From positions 16,896,182-16,960,181 of the forward strand of contig NC_088711.1 of the NCBI RefSeq assembly GCF_963576615.1: a DNA stretch of 64,000 bases, written 5' to 3'. The translations under genes were made by a program, and so were the position numbers. Shown here piece after piece: positions 39,437 through 49,100 of the stretch (the stretch's first letter is position 1; each line of letters opens with the position of its first letter). The stretch is from Watersipora subatra. Taxonomy: Eukaryota > Bryozoa > Gymnolaemata > Cheilostomatida > Watersiporidae. The notes beneath the pieces were generated by a model. The model searched no databases and had not been told where the DNA came from. It worked only from the letters and a program-made list of their open reading frames with translations.

Positions 39437-42400
39437 GTATATATATACATATATATACATATATATATATATGTATATATATGTAATGTACCTCATACAA
39501 CATGAAAGGAATTTATAATGGCTTTGTTATCAAGATTTGGGAATTGACTCTACATAGAATTATATATGAATATTATTTACTGTTCTGGTCTTCGCCCTTT
39601 AAAATCACCCTTCTTTTTCTCGAGTACATTGACCCAGTGCTGAGAAAATTCTCAGGTTCATTTGTGCTCATAATTGTAACATAGACAGAGTTACCATCAA
39701 TCTATGATCTCAGAGTTATCCTTTATACACATTGGTGTAATCAACAATGCAATTTCTCTATTGAAAAGAGCCTGGGGTGCCCCAGGGTGCCCCAGGGTTG
39801 TAAAAGATAAAATCTTTTAGCATTCTTTGATGACAGCTATACTATGGCAAGTGGTCAGCTATCGTAGCCTGAAAACCTTAAATAGTGACAAAAATTTGAG
39901 GCCATGTTCTTTAAAGATGCATGATAGAGGTGTGGGTATGCCCAATAGCAATGAAACCGCTATGACTAAGTGCTCACAGACAATTGTGCAGCCAAATCAT
40001 CGAAAGCTACCACAATTCTTTCCCGATCCATTGTTTTTTTGACATCATCACCCTGTTTGCATTTGCGCTCGTCCACGAAAAAGCCGCCATCTTTGTAGAA
40101 AACGATCATCATTCTCTTGATTAATAGTATTTTTCGATGTTGTTTTGATACTAAAATAAAAAATTTGCAAACAAAAGCATTGTTTGCAATAATTAATTGC
40201 AGAAGCTTCGTGTTTTTAACGATAAAAGTTGTCTATAAAGATGGCAGACAACGATAAAATGAGGTCACAAAAAACTAATGATTGTTAACTTAATACAATC
40301 GCAATTTGAAAGCTAGATTGAACCACAAACATAAAATTTATGTTAATGGGATTTCAAAGCTAAACCTGTTTTGCATGCAACCACTAGGTAAAACCTGCTT
40401 AGTGTATGCTATATGTGGTCCCTCATTTGAAATTATGTGCTTATATACTTGTACATGTCTATGTAGTCTTGTATTTAGATAGAATTGATTCAAATTTAAA
40501 TGCCTATATTGAGGGTATTAATGGCCAAGCCATAACAGAATGACAAAGATTGTAGTGCATAGCTACGACATGACACAGTGTGGTATGGCACTGCATGGAA
40601 AGGCAAGTTTTAGATCATGGTATGGCACAGGGCTATGGCAGAATGTGGCATGAAGAATGAAGACGCATGATACACCATATCGGGGTATGACATGATTTGG
40701 GAGAACGTGGTGTGGCACAACACTAAATGGCAGGTCGGGCTATAGTATAAAACAGAATGACGTGACAGTGCATGGTATAACACAAAATGATATGACAGAG
40801 CATAATATGATATGGTGAAGTTTAGTACGGTACAGGATAATAATACGTACAAAGGTGTGACAGCATGACATGGCAGAATACGCTGTCAGAGCATGATATA
40901 GCAGGTCATAGAATGAACTATGTCATGTGGTGGAACGTGGCAAGAGCAAAGATTTTCAGATGCAAATATACTTACTAGAACTGTTGTGGTGTTGTCTGTA
41001 AATGTTACGGTGAGGGAAGTCATAGCACTGATTAGGATGGCACCAGCCCCAAGAGACTGAAAGATTCTCAACAGGATTTCTAGACAGAGATACAATGAGT
41101 CTACAGTCTCATCTGATGCGTCTGGAAGGGGAAGGTACTCGAGCATTCCAAATGCTATTGTGAAGCTTCCAGTAACAACCAATCCAGTAATGAGTAGTGT
41201 TTTTAGAGGTACATAAGACGCCTGAGAATAGTAAAACAATATATAAACCTGACAGTAAAGTGTAGGTCTATAGATATCCAATTTTCTGAACAAATATCTG
41301 TAGACTGACTTTTGCATAACATTCAAATGTTCTGACATTTGATGAAAAATACATTGGATTCATTGAGTTTGTTGTTTGTACTTCAAGCACATGACTTACA
41401 CGTTTTTGAGAATGAGCCAAAATAGATGTATTTTTATGACCTCATACAAAATAGGTTAGCTTAATTATAAAATACCCATAATTCTTTGCAAAATACAACA
41501 AATACATTGTACAAAAAAAGTTAAGCAAACTTATCTTATTACATATTTTCTTACGGGTGTTATAAAATAGTATTCAACAGGGTGCATGAGCCGACCTCTC
41601 ACCTTCATGAAAGTGAGAGGGTTGAATAGGCACCCTGGCAGTACAAGTACACCGGCTGTCTCAAAGGTATACCGGCTGTCTCAAAGGTATACCGCCTGTC
41701 TCAAAGGTATATCACCTGTCTCAAAGGTATACCGGCTGTCTCAAAGGTATATTGTGTGACTTAATTCACTTAAATTTGCTGTCTAGTTGAACATTCCTTT
41801 TATAAACAGCCTGATTCAAACCACACACTCCTATTTCACTGTGTTTCCATGATGTGCATGATTCGTAAATTTGAGCCAATCCGCAAGTTATCCGCATCAT
41901 GAAAACGGCATAAATTTGCAAGCTAAGCTAACAATAGATACCCTTCATATAACAATAGATACCCTTCATATAACAATAGATACTCTTCATATAATAATAG
42001 ACACTTTTTATATAACAATAGATACTCTTTATATAACAATAGATACCCTTCATATAACAATAGATACTCTTCATATAACAATACATACTCTTCATATAAT
42101 AATAGTTACTCTTCATATAACAATAGATACTCTTCATATAACAATAGATACTCTTTATATAACAATAGATACTCTTCATATAACAATAGATACTCTTCAT
42201 ATAAATATAGATACTCTTTATATAACAATAGATACTCTTTATATAACAATAGATATTTCATTATATAACAATAGATACTTTATATATAACACTAGATACT
42301 TTATTAATGCAAGTTTGGCTTTACATTTAGATCTTTATAGAACTTTATATACAGCCCTAGTATTTTGTTTTGTGCTTTATTTTAAATTAAATAAATACAA

Positions 42401-43836
42401 TTTATTTCATAAGAATAGTTGCTCCAACATACAACAGGTTTATCATCCAAAGGCGATATGAGAATGAGTTAAATTTTCATGGTGAGAGCTAGCTACTAAA
42501 ATAGACAAATGTGAAATTACATATTTTATTTATCAATTAAGCTAATATACTGTGCCAATAATACAAAAAGAATACATTTGTAGTAGTTGTAATTATGCAT
42601 ACTATGATCATACTATGGTACCTTCATAATTGTATAGTCTAGTCACTAGCCAAAGCAGAAAAAGTAAAACGAATTGATGTGATTATTTACCTTGCATGAG
42701 TAATGTGCACATATACTGTTTTTAAAACATTATGTTGTGGCTAAAAAATGGCAACTAATGACAATGTTGTTGCTTGGTAATAGTCATTGTCAACAACATT
42801 ATTTTAAGAAAAACATTTGTTTTATTTGGTAAATTTTCTAATTAATAAATTAAATTGTAATTTTTATGATAAATATTAATCAGACTGATGCAAGAAATAA
42901 TGTGAACTCAAAAAAGCTTTGCAGATCAAATAGATAGACAGAGAACGTCAGCTCAAATAAAGAATTTATGACACTCGAATAAGAGAAGAACGTGATATCC
43001 TGTCTTATTGTGATGCTGATACAGGTGTAAAGGAGGGTCATCACTGGTATCAGTAATAGTCACCTGCTCTTGATATTTACACGCGTCAAGAATATGATAA
43101 ACTTGTTTGCTAAAAAATGTCACATTTAAGGCATCCATTTCGCTGCAGTCATACCTACTAATTCACCAAATAAGCTAACGACAGTACAGCAACAATGTAC
43201 TGATAATTTGGAGAGAATATTTTACAATACTTTTTTTTAACCCCCTCCATTAAACATTAAATATTTTTCAGTTAAGAGTGTATGCTATTGATTTTTTTCA
43301 CTCCACTCCTCTGTCTTGTCATCCTTTCTTTTCCACCCCTTTTCTTCCATCTTCAAAAACTAAAACCATTCACTTACCAGTTTTCCGTAGAAAGGGCATA
43401 CGATGAGCTGCGTAAGAGGAAGAAGGCCAATAATCCATCCTGTTATGTTTGATTCAAAGTTGTGGCTCTCATCCTGCCATACAAAGAATTGTGCAGGAAC
43501 TAGTTAAATACAGATGAAGCAATCTTGTGGTGTTTATACCAGTTAGATATATCCTCGCTATTGATACAAACTACATCGTAAAAGAGCGTTCTGTTATATT
43601 AAAAAGCCCTGTCAAAGTTCACTTACCAAGCTCGGAAGAAAAGGCGCCGGTAAAGAAGCGATGACATTGGATAAAAACTGTGAGATTAGGCACACCAGTA
43701 AAATAATCCTCTCCTTTTTTGTCCAGACCCGTTTAGTGGGCTCGGAAGCAGCAGCTCCCTCATCCTTCGTTATATCTTCACGATATGATGACACCAAAGA
43801 ATCAGCACAAATACGGGTGCTGCTCGTCAGCGTCAT
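18149..43836 (-). CDS. SLC18B1: SLC18B1-like vesicular transporter, copy A (complete, 478 residues, 11 exons)
   Basis: A major-facilitator transporter; vertebrate SLC18B1 loads polyamines into vesicles. Exons in transcript order: 43627-43836, 43378-43473, 40976-41221, 38637-38705, 30287-30374, 28837-28985, 28310-28408, 25910-26010, 23333-23431, 19544-19624, 18149-18347. All have GT-AG borders, all junctions keep phase, total 1437 nt. The chosen ATG gives [14 protein letters not shown], with G at -3. A polar N-terminal tail precedes TM1 ([14 protein letters not shown], then LPAPFLPSL). [21 protein letters not shown] matches the TM2 and motif-A region. [20 protein letters not shown] aligns without gaps to the VLGSLE-x-FSGLGLILGPPVG block of SLC18B1. 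[13 protein letters not shown] and [10 protein letters not shown] match the TM8 region. [19 protein letters not shown] resembles the MGPTLGGFLYE segment. The tail ends acidic, then LPLLL, a possible dileucine-type sorting signal. The length suits the family (456 in human). An AG two bases before the ATG could be a splice acceptor from a 5' UTR exon. Substrate is inferred only. Confidence 0.88.
18685..19065 (-). repeat. Dispersed repeat, family 2, copy 2
   Basis: Inverted partner of 9430-9805, located in intron 10 of the copy A transporter. The two copies lie in opposite orientation about 9 kb apart and bracket the small membrane protein gene. Confidence 0.75.
19625..22460 (-). other. Intron 9 of SLC18B1 copy A, unannotated part
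   Basis: No gene or clear repeat recognised. Short chance frames (21042-21230, 21325-21603) have no family resemblance. Confidence 0.35.
22463..22615 (+). mobile_element. tRNA-like SINE, family S1, plus orientation
   Basis: The head GTGGTTGATTAGTGCAGG and the block GGGAGTTTCGTTG resemble A-box and B-box regions of a tRNA-derived SINE. The 3' part, GACAGACGGACAG then GCTCTTATTATAGTAAAA, recurs in the minus-strand copy at 29570-29740, which supports a shared family. Confidence 0.55.
23907..24906. repeat. 37-bp satellite, 27 copies
   Basis: The unit CTTGAGAAGTCAGACTAAGT plus GATATAAGCCTGTAAAG repeats 27 times over exactly about 1 kb. Copies differ mainly at one site (CAGAC, CAAAC or CCAAC), giving three subtypes in a mixed order. 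It lies in intron 8 of the copy A transporter. Confidence 0.97.
24945..25115 (-). mobile_element. tRNA-derived SINE, family S2, copy 1
   Basis: On the minus strand the sequence runs GACTCAGTCGAGTAGTTAAG (tRNA-like A-box region), then GAGTTCAAATC (B box), then GCTATAACCGG and a CAACAAAC-rich tail ending near AAACTTTGAGATTTAT. The same order is seen at 29205-29375. It adjoins the 37-bp satellite. Confidence 0.7.
26160..27069 (+). mobile_element. TTAA-flanked MITE, copy 2
   Basis: Opens AGGTTGACTTGCAACAAAAT and closes ATTTTGTTGCAAGTCAACCT. TTAA lies directly outside both ends (26156-26159 and 27070-27073). It is the same family as 10032-10913, in the same orientation, 910 bases, in intron 7 of the copy A transporter. 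The 89-residue frame inside is not a gene. Confidence 0.92.
27340..27430 (+). repeat. 17-bp tandem repeat at the end of a TACTGTAAAATC-type repeat
   Basis: After ATTACTGTAAAATCCTAATT the unit TGAACACCACCTCTATT repeats nearly four times. A related end lies in inverted orientation at 30170-30253 (TTTAATTAGAGATTTTACAGTA), so this is probably the terminus of a dispersed element. Confidence 0.65.
27670..28176. mobile_element. hAT-like nonautonomous element, 507 bp, perfect 8-bp target duplication
   Basis: The left end is CAGTGATGTAGTGCTA and the right end read inwards is CAGTGATGTAGGGCTA. The 8-base direct repeat CTAGCATG flanks both sides (27662-27669 and 28177-28184). Inside lies a GC-rich island (about 28007-28110, with GGCGGCCGGGGCTTTGCCCC), unlike the surroundings. 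Copy B of the transporter shows the empty site at 53827-53851. The 90-residue frame across it has no family signal. Confidence 0.88.
29205..29375 (-). mobile_element. tRNA-derived SINE, family S2, copy 2
   Basis: On the minus strand: TTCCGTTAAATTTGCCGCC, then AGATCAAATCC as B box, then ATGTCTAGATTTTAAATGC, GCTATAACTGGGC and a tail ending in (TA)n and GATAGATTT. The order is the same as in the copy at 24945-25115. Confidence 0.65.
29570..29740 (-). mobile_element. tRNA-like SINE, family S1, minus orientation
   Basis: On the minus strand TTCGATCCCTGTGAGAGGG resembles a B box, followed by GACGGGCGGACACGGCTCTT and ATTATAGTAAAG, which match the 3' end of the copy at 22463-22615. Confidence 0.5.
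30170..30253 (-). repeat. TACTGTAAAATC-type repeat end, inverted copy
   Basis: On the minus strand it reads TACTGTAAAATCTCTAATTA, then AACACCATGGCACTCTATTTT, matching the terminus at 27340-27400. It ends 33 bases before the splice donor of exon 5 of the copy A transporter. Confidence 0.5.
30844..31137 (+). pseudogene. Possible LINE ORF1-like fragment
   Basis: A 97-residue open frame ends in a helical, charged stretch ([20 protein letters not shown], then KKQLREC) that could be part of a coiled coil. The downstream sequence up to 31760 also has broken stretches that read like an ORF1. It stands upstream of the clear LINE endonuclease and RT remnants at 36560-38030, with a satellite between. 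The link is an inference. Confidence 0.3.
31379..31446. repeat. (TCATA)n microsatellite
   Basis: About 13 copies of a perfect five-base unit. Confidence 0.97.
31774..35674. repeat. 47-bp satellite, about 83 copies, 3.9 kb
   Basis: The unit CACCTACAACTGTTACAGTA, GTGCAAGTATCAGAAGCTAT, GGAGACA repeats at exact 47-base spacing. Frequent variants are GCAAGCATC for GCAAGTATC, TAGAGC for TAGTGC, and CCATCAAC for CCTACAAC. It occupies intron 4 of the copy A transporter between possible ORF1-like and clear ORF2-like LINE remnants. The period is not a multiple of 3, so it is not coding. Confidence 0.98.
36560..38030 (+). pseudogene. LINE remnant: endonuclease and reverse transcriptase pieces (CR1/jockey-like)
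   Basis: Pieces in several frames follow the order of a LINE ORF2. Near 36600-36780: [12 protein letters not shown], then [19 protein letters not shown] and [11 protein letters not shown], the endonuclease. Near 36960: [13 protein letters not shown], the xVxGDFNxHxD endonuclease motif. Near 37150: KYANDTPLY, a worn YADDT RT active site. Near 37420-37590: [20 protein letters not shown], an RT thumb block. Near 37780-37960: [20 protein letters not shown] onwards, the C-terminal region. Many stops, frameshifts and a missing RT core show it is long dead. It lies in intron 4 of the copy A transporter, antisense to it. Confidence 0.75.
38937..39486. repeat. TA-rich satellite with ACGTATA and ACATATA variants
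   Basis: About 550 bases of (TA)n broken by ACG, ACAT and GTAC motifs, in intron 3 of the copy A transporter. Long Tyr/Ile frames on both strands are repeat translation. Confidence 0.97.
39487..40560 (-). other. Intron 3 of SLC18B1 copy A, unannotated part
   Basis: A short GGGTGCCCCA repeat sits at about 39773-39797. Otherwise nothing recognised. Confidence 0.35.
40560..40900. repeat. Degenerate low-complexity repeat rich in GACATG, TGGCA and TATGG
   Basis: Motifs such as TATGGCAC, GGCAGAATG and ATGACATG recur irregularly over about 340 bases without a fixed period. Probably an old, decayed tandem array in intron 3 of copy A. Confidence 0.5.
41651..41750. repeat. 20-bp tandem repeat, 5 copies
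   Basis: The unit ACCGGCTGTCTCAAAGGTAT repeats five times, in intron 2 of copy A. Confidence 0.95.
41930..42298. repeat. 21-bp tandem repeat, about 17 copies
   Basis: The unit AACAATAGATACTCTTCATAT repeats; the last units become irregular. Because 21 is a multiple of 3 the array reads as (ITIDTLH)n on plus and (MKSIYCY)n on minus. Without promoter, flanking coding signal or a family, I treat it as non-coding intron repeat. Confidence 0.93.
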
Positions 43837-46147
43837 ATCTAAGACTGGCAAGTGAAGGCAAAAGCTTTTGATGACTGTAATAGCCAGCCTATGCCTTTCT
43901 AATTAACAGTTGAAATGTTAAACCTGAGCCACTCCTGAGCCCTGTTTCATTGGTCCATGATTCAAACTCAAGCATACTAATTTTATTAAAGTTGAGATGA
44001 ATCGATTGACATGGTCAGGAAAGGGACGGGATGGACGACACCCGATCAACAAATAGAGCATGAAGCAAGCGCTTTTCCAAATTATACGTAATCTGCTAGA
44101 TGAATGGGGCGCCAAAACCAATAGACACAGCTAAAGCTAATGATCTGCTTATTGACATATATGTACGTGTGCACATGTGTACCAAGTTCAACAATTGTGC
44201 ATACAATAATGCTGCATTCATGAGCTTGTTTGATTAATCAGCCGTTCAAATTTTAAATCAGAACATTTAAAGCTGTCTATAGTACTGTCTAAGTTGTACT
44301 GCTTGCAGAAGCAGTACAACTTGTGACTAAACCCAAGCAAAAAGGAAGCTATATGCAAAGTCTAGTTATGGAAGAAATGAATAAAGCAAGACATGAAAAT
44401 AACCTGCTTTAGTACTACCAGCCTTTCTAGCTAGAGGTTTTATTGCCTTGTACATTACAATTAGTTTGAGAATGATCAAATGGCCTATAATTTGTGAATG
44501 GAACATTAAGAAATCAGATCAATAAGCAGTCTTTTATAGAAATCTGTAATGCCTTACCTATAACCTATAATTCATATAGTCATTGAATTCTTAAAAACTT
44601 TACAAAATGTAGCCAGATTTGATTGGCTTCACTGTCACTAAACAGCCTGTGTATCATTATTCAAAACTATTTGTATAACCTATAAAATATGATCGTTTTT
44701 TGTTTTCAGAGAAGAACCCAAATTCGCGAGTTATAGAAGACATTTCTACAAGTTTGTGCCTTTTCGTGAGGCTGCTTCAAAAAGATGTGACAGCTGAAGT
44801 CTGCTCTGCTGTATAAGTCTGACTGCGCAAGCAATTATGTAAAAAATACATGGTTGTTATTGTTATCAGCATACAAACTTTTGGACTTGAGCCTAAAAAT
44901 TGTGTCAAAATCTGAAGTAATTTGTAATATACGATGTCTGGAGTTTCTCAAAACACTGCAGATTAATAAATTAGTACACAGTTCTCTGTGACAGTTTGGT
45001 TCTCCGTTTGGTTCAAATAATAGGTAATGATCCATGCTTGACACCTTCCCCCTTATAGTTACAAATTTATGGATCCCAATAAAATTAGTACAAATGGTCA
45101 TAGTGGCAAAATAAGGACGATAATGCTCTTCTTAGAATTCATACAAAACATCAAATAATAGTAAAAAACATCGGAGCATTTTCGGATCCATCTAGAAGTT
45201 GTCATCAGAGAAAAACAGCTGCAAAAATTGAGCAAGTCTGATTCAAATGACAAACAAGTCGTTGGCCCTGTTGATTGATGACAAAAGTTATAAATTATTG
45301 AATATAAAAATAAACAGGTTATGTTAATGTAAGGTTTACACATTTTAAAACGAGATTTCTATTTCTATTACCTTTCCTTATGCATTATTTGTTTCCTGTA
45401 TCACTAAGGCTGCACCACAATTCGCCTGTCTCTAACTTATAGCACTTGTCGCAGGAATGACTAACTCTATCATCTTCACTATTTTGAAGAGGCATGCATT
45501 TAATGCGCTATAAGATTTAATTGCATTATCATAGCTTTTTGGTATAATAAAGCCCCATGTAACACAATAAACACCTAAATATTGTAATATAGTACCAAAA
45601 ATTTTGTAGACAGAGAAGCGACAAAAATTTTTTTTTGGTAAGGTTTGACTTATTTTTTTATTTTAGTAACTGTAAAGTGTAACGATTGTTGTAGGTACGA
45701 TTCTTCAGCTACTGAAACTTGCAACAGGCCAATTTAAAACAATAAAACTTGAGTCAGAATTTTCCATCCGCCTCAAGCCAATGACACTAACAATGCAACA
45801 AATACATTTGCAGGTAGTTGATGTTTAGAGAATATCCAGCATGCCACAGAGCGGCTGACATGCCAATATCGATATTTCAAAAACTTCATAAAGTTGCAAA
45901 CTATTCAGATAGTTATTTGGTGTATTATTTTATGCCTCCTTGGCGTTTTGTGAGACCATAGAAACAAAACCCTGAAATTACTTAAACTTTTTCAAAATGT
46001 AGATATGGTTTATGGGCTGCTTCAAGTAGGTTCACAGTCAGAACTACTAGAGTTTATTGACTGTTTATGCGCTATAAGAATGAAACATAGAATACATTCA
46101 GCATTGCTGAAGGCCCGAAGGAGTAGAGCTACTATAAAAAGACTAGT
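43837..46147 (-). promoter_or_regulatory. Intergenic region between transporter copies, with the presumed copy A promoter
   Basis: This 2.3-kb gap runs from the copy A start codon to the copy B stop codon. It must hold the copy B 3' UTR and the copy A promoter, and perhaps a 5' UTR exon, since CTTGCCAGTCTTAG just before the copy A ATG resembles a splice acceptor. No TATA box could be assigned. A perfect 14-bp hairpin lies at 44291-44322. No other gene was seen. Confidence 0.45.
44291..44322. repeat. Perfect 14-bp hairpin with 4-base loop
   Basis: AAGTTGTACTGCTT, GCAG, AAGCAGTACAACTT: both arms pair fully. It lies about 455 bases upstream of the copy A start codon. Confidence 0.9.
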
Positions 46148-49100
46148 TCATAATAGTAATGGAAGTGACTCATCATCTTCATCAGCATCTGCTAGAGTCT
46201 TTTTCGCTCTAAGTTTTACCAGGCATTTATAGGACTTTACGAAAACAACTATGAAAACTACAAAGAAGCAAGCCAGTGCATACGCTGTCATTGCCCAACC
46301 AAAGCTGACGTATTCAGTCATGATCCCGGAGTAAGTTGGGCCAATGAAGTCCCTGTAATGTAACAAGAGACACAATTTGATGTTTGTTCAAACGTCCCAA
46401 CTGTTGAATATTAGTATTATAACAAATCAAAATGAAATGTATTTTACTACAAATGGATTGACCTGACCAATTCTCATTGGTCAGTTTGGACTGACCAATG
46501 AGACTGACCAATGAGAATTGGACTGACCAACTCTCATTGGTGAGTCTGCTTATCAACACAAAGTATGTTTAGTGGTGTATCTCCACTACACTTCAGCGGC
46601 ACATTTCATCAATGTAGCCAGGTTTTTAGGCCAACAAAAATCTGAAATTGCTCGAAGCAATTACTACCCCTGCCATCTTAACAGTTCAGGCATACTTTGC
46701 CTGCTGTTGGAGCGAATATTCTTATAGGAGACATTTTATTTTATTCAACTCGTTCAAGAGCTTAAAACCAATGTCAAAGTAATTTCAGCAATTACATGTA
46801 CATAGCATTTAAACAAAAGCATCAAATAAAACTATACAAAACACTAAAAGTAAAATCCTAAATTATATGTAAAGACTAAACTAATAAAATAATCGGCAGA
46901 AGTACAAAAAGGTGTGTCACTTTAACCTTGAAACTCAACAAAGCAAGTGCAAGCTCGGCATTGCATAAGTTCAGTATACTGTAGTACATAGTAAGTATGT
47001 AAATATTCGGTAGTACTTACACTAAAGAATAGTTATTCATTCTACTTTAACGTTGGATTTTTAATGTTTACCATTGATTTTCTGTTTGCTTACAAATTTA
47101 AACGATGTTACATGTGGAATCTCAAAACAAAGATTTGCAAAAACTTGACATTTTTAATGTCTACCATTGTTTTTCTGTTTGCTTACAAATTTAAACGATG
47201 TTACATGTAGCATCTCAAAACAAAAATCTTCAAAAACTTGAAATTTATATCAAAAAATTTCTTTTACGGAAGTGATCGCTTGTCGAAGTTTAACTGTATC
47301 TAATATTTTGTCCCGCGCGGCTTTCCTTCTTTTTATCGACAGACTAAAAAGAAATGGGAGTTTTAACACCAAAGTATTTACTTGGTAAAACAAAGAGACT
47401 CACCCTAAGGCATATGAGCTTGACCAGAATGCAGATAACAAGGTTTTGGCTGATTTGTCTAAAGACTTTTTTTCTCCATTGCTCCTGTTAAAAAGCAGTG
47501 TGATGCTATTACAGTACAGAACATGCTACTGGAATGATAGCGAGTGAGATGACAACTGCTTCTTATGATAGCCTGAACTGATTGCATGGATGGAGAACAG
47601 ATGAGAAGCTAGAAGACGAAATATGCATCGAAACTAGACTTACCAACAAGAGCTGACAAATGACGTTGCAAAATCTCACTAGTTGTTCTAACTCGAGCAC
47701 TCAGTGCCCTTGTAGTTTATACAAATCATACAGTACAGTTATTAACTCCCAAAAAGTTTCATCTATTATTATCATAGCTCTAATAACCACAGACCTATTA
47801 ACTATACTTAATAGTATAGTAATAGCCATGTGTAGCCTGTCACAATATGTCTAAAAAAGCGTACCATTTGTTGTTTGTTTTCTACGATTTTCCTGATGCT
47901 GTTTGCATAACATCTAAGACCAAACATTTATATTCATAGCAGACTGCGATCAGTGTACCATTTATTTATCAGTGTGTATGCATTTGAAATCAGATTGTAC
48001 ACCTAGCTACCTGACAGGTTAGCCCATAGCATAGGGCAACATTGATAATTTTGCAATATTTTTTGAATAAACCAATATACATTTTTACTGGCACTTTACA
48101 TATGAAATAATCAACTTTATGTTTACAAATTTGCAGGGTAGAAAATGCATAGCGTATAAGCTATGCATCTAAAATTTTAAACCAATATCTTGTGTACTTT
48201 AGTAGTTATGTCAAATTACATGTAGCAACAAAGCTGTCCTCTGTCATTATTTCAATGTAAACAATGATGACTCGCTTGCCTGACCAACTGCGAGTGAACA
48301 AAGCGTTGACGTTACGTCGCGAGGAATGTGGCTATTTATGAAGGACACCGTGGCTTCGCATTGCCCAGTCTAGTATAGTTAATAGGTCTATGCCAATAAC
48401 AAGTAATTCATTAAGAATTGGAATTAAGAATTTTATCAATTTTTATTGTCCAGTAAAAATTGATGAAATATCAAAATCATCTGTCGTTGAGTTGAGATAA
48501 TTAAATCCAGATCTGTTTATGGGATAGTTTTATTATAAGTGCATGGACAAATCTTGCTGTTCACAAAGGGGTATTAGTCTTATGTGTGTGTTTATTTTTA
48601 ATGAATTATTATTAATTGTGTGAACAACTCCTGTCATCACTTGAGACACCCTATGTATGATGTGTGTTTATAGAAATGATGATTTATTACTAGTTGTGTA
48701 GACAACTCCTGTTATCACTTGGGACACACTATGTATGTGTGTTTAAATAGTATTAATGATTTATTACTAAATCTATAGACATCTCCTGTCGTCACCCTAT
48801 GCATGATTTTACTAATTTTGTGGATCGTTCAAGATCTGGTACCCCATTAAAAGCAAAAAGACTTAATACTGTGGTTTTCTGGATGTGATGCTGACGACCA
48901 TTTAGCTAATCTAATATATAAAAAACTGTTCAATACTTACTCAGAACTGTTGAAATAGAGAAGATCCAAGGATGGTACAAGCTCCAACGCGATGCCAATT
49001 CCCATAAATGCAAGACATAGCAAGACTAACCAGAGAGGCCTACAACCATTAATTATGCCTTTCAAATGCAAACTTGTTTGTTTGTCTAATTGTTGAATAG

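Noticed and set aside
38625-39518. Long open frames on both strands (up to 292 codons)
   Set aside because: They are Tyr/Ile/Val translations of TA-rich satellite; only the short stretch 38637-38705 is coding, as an exon of the copy A transporter.
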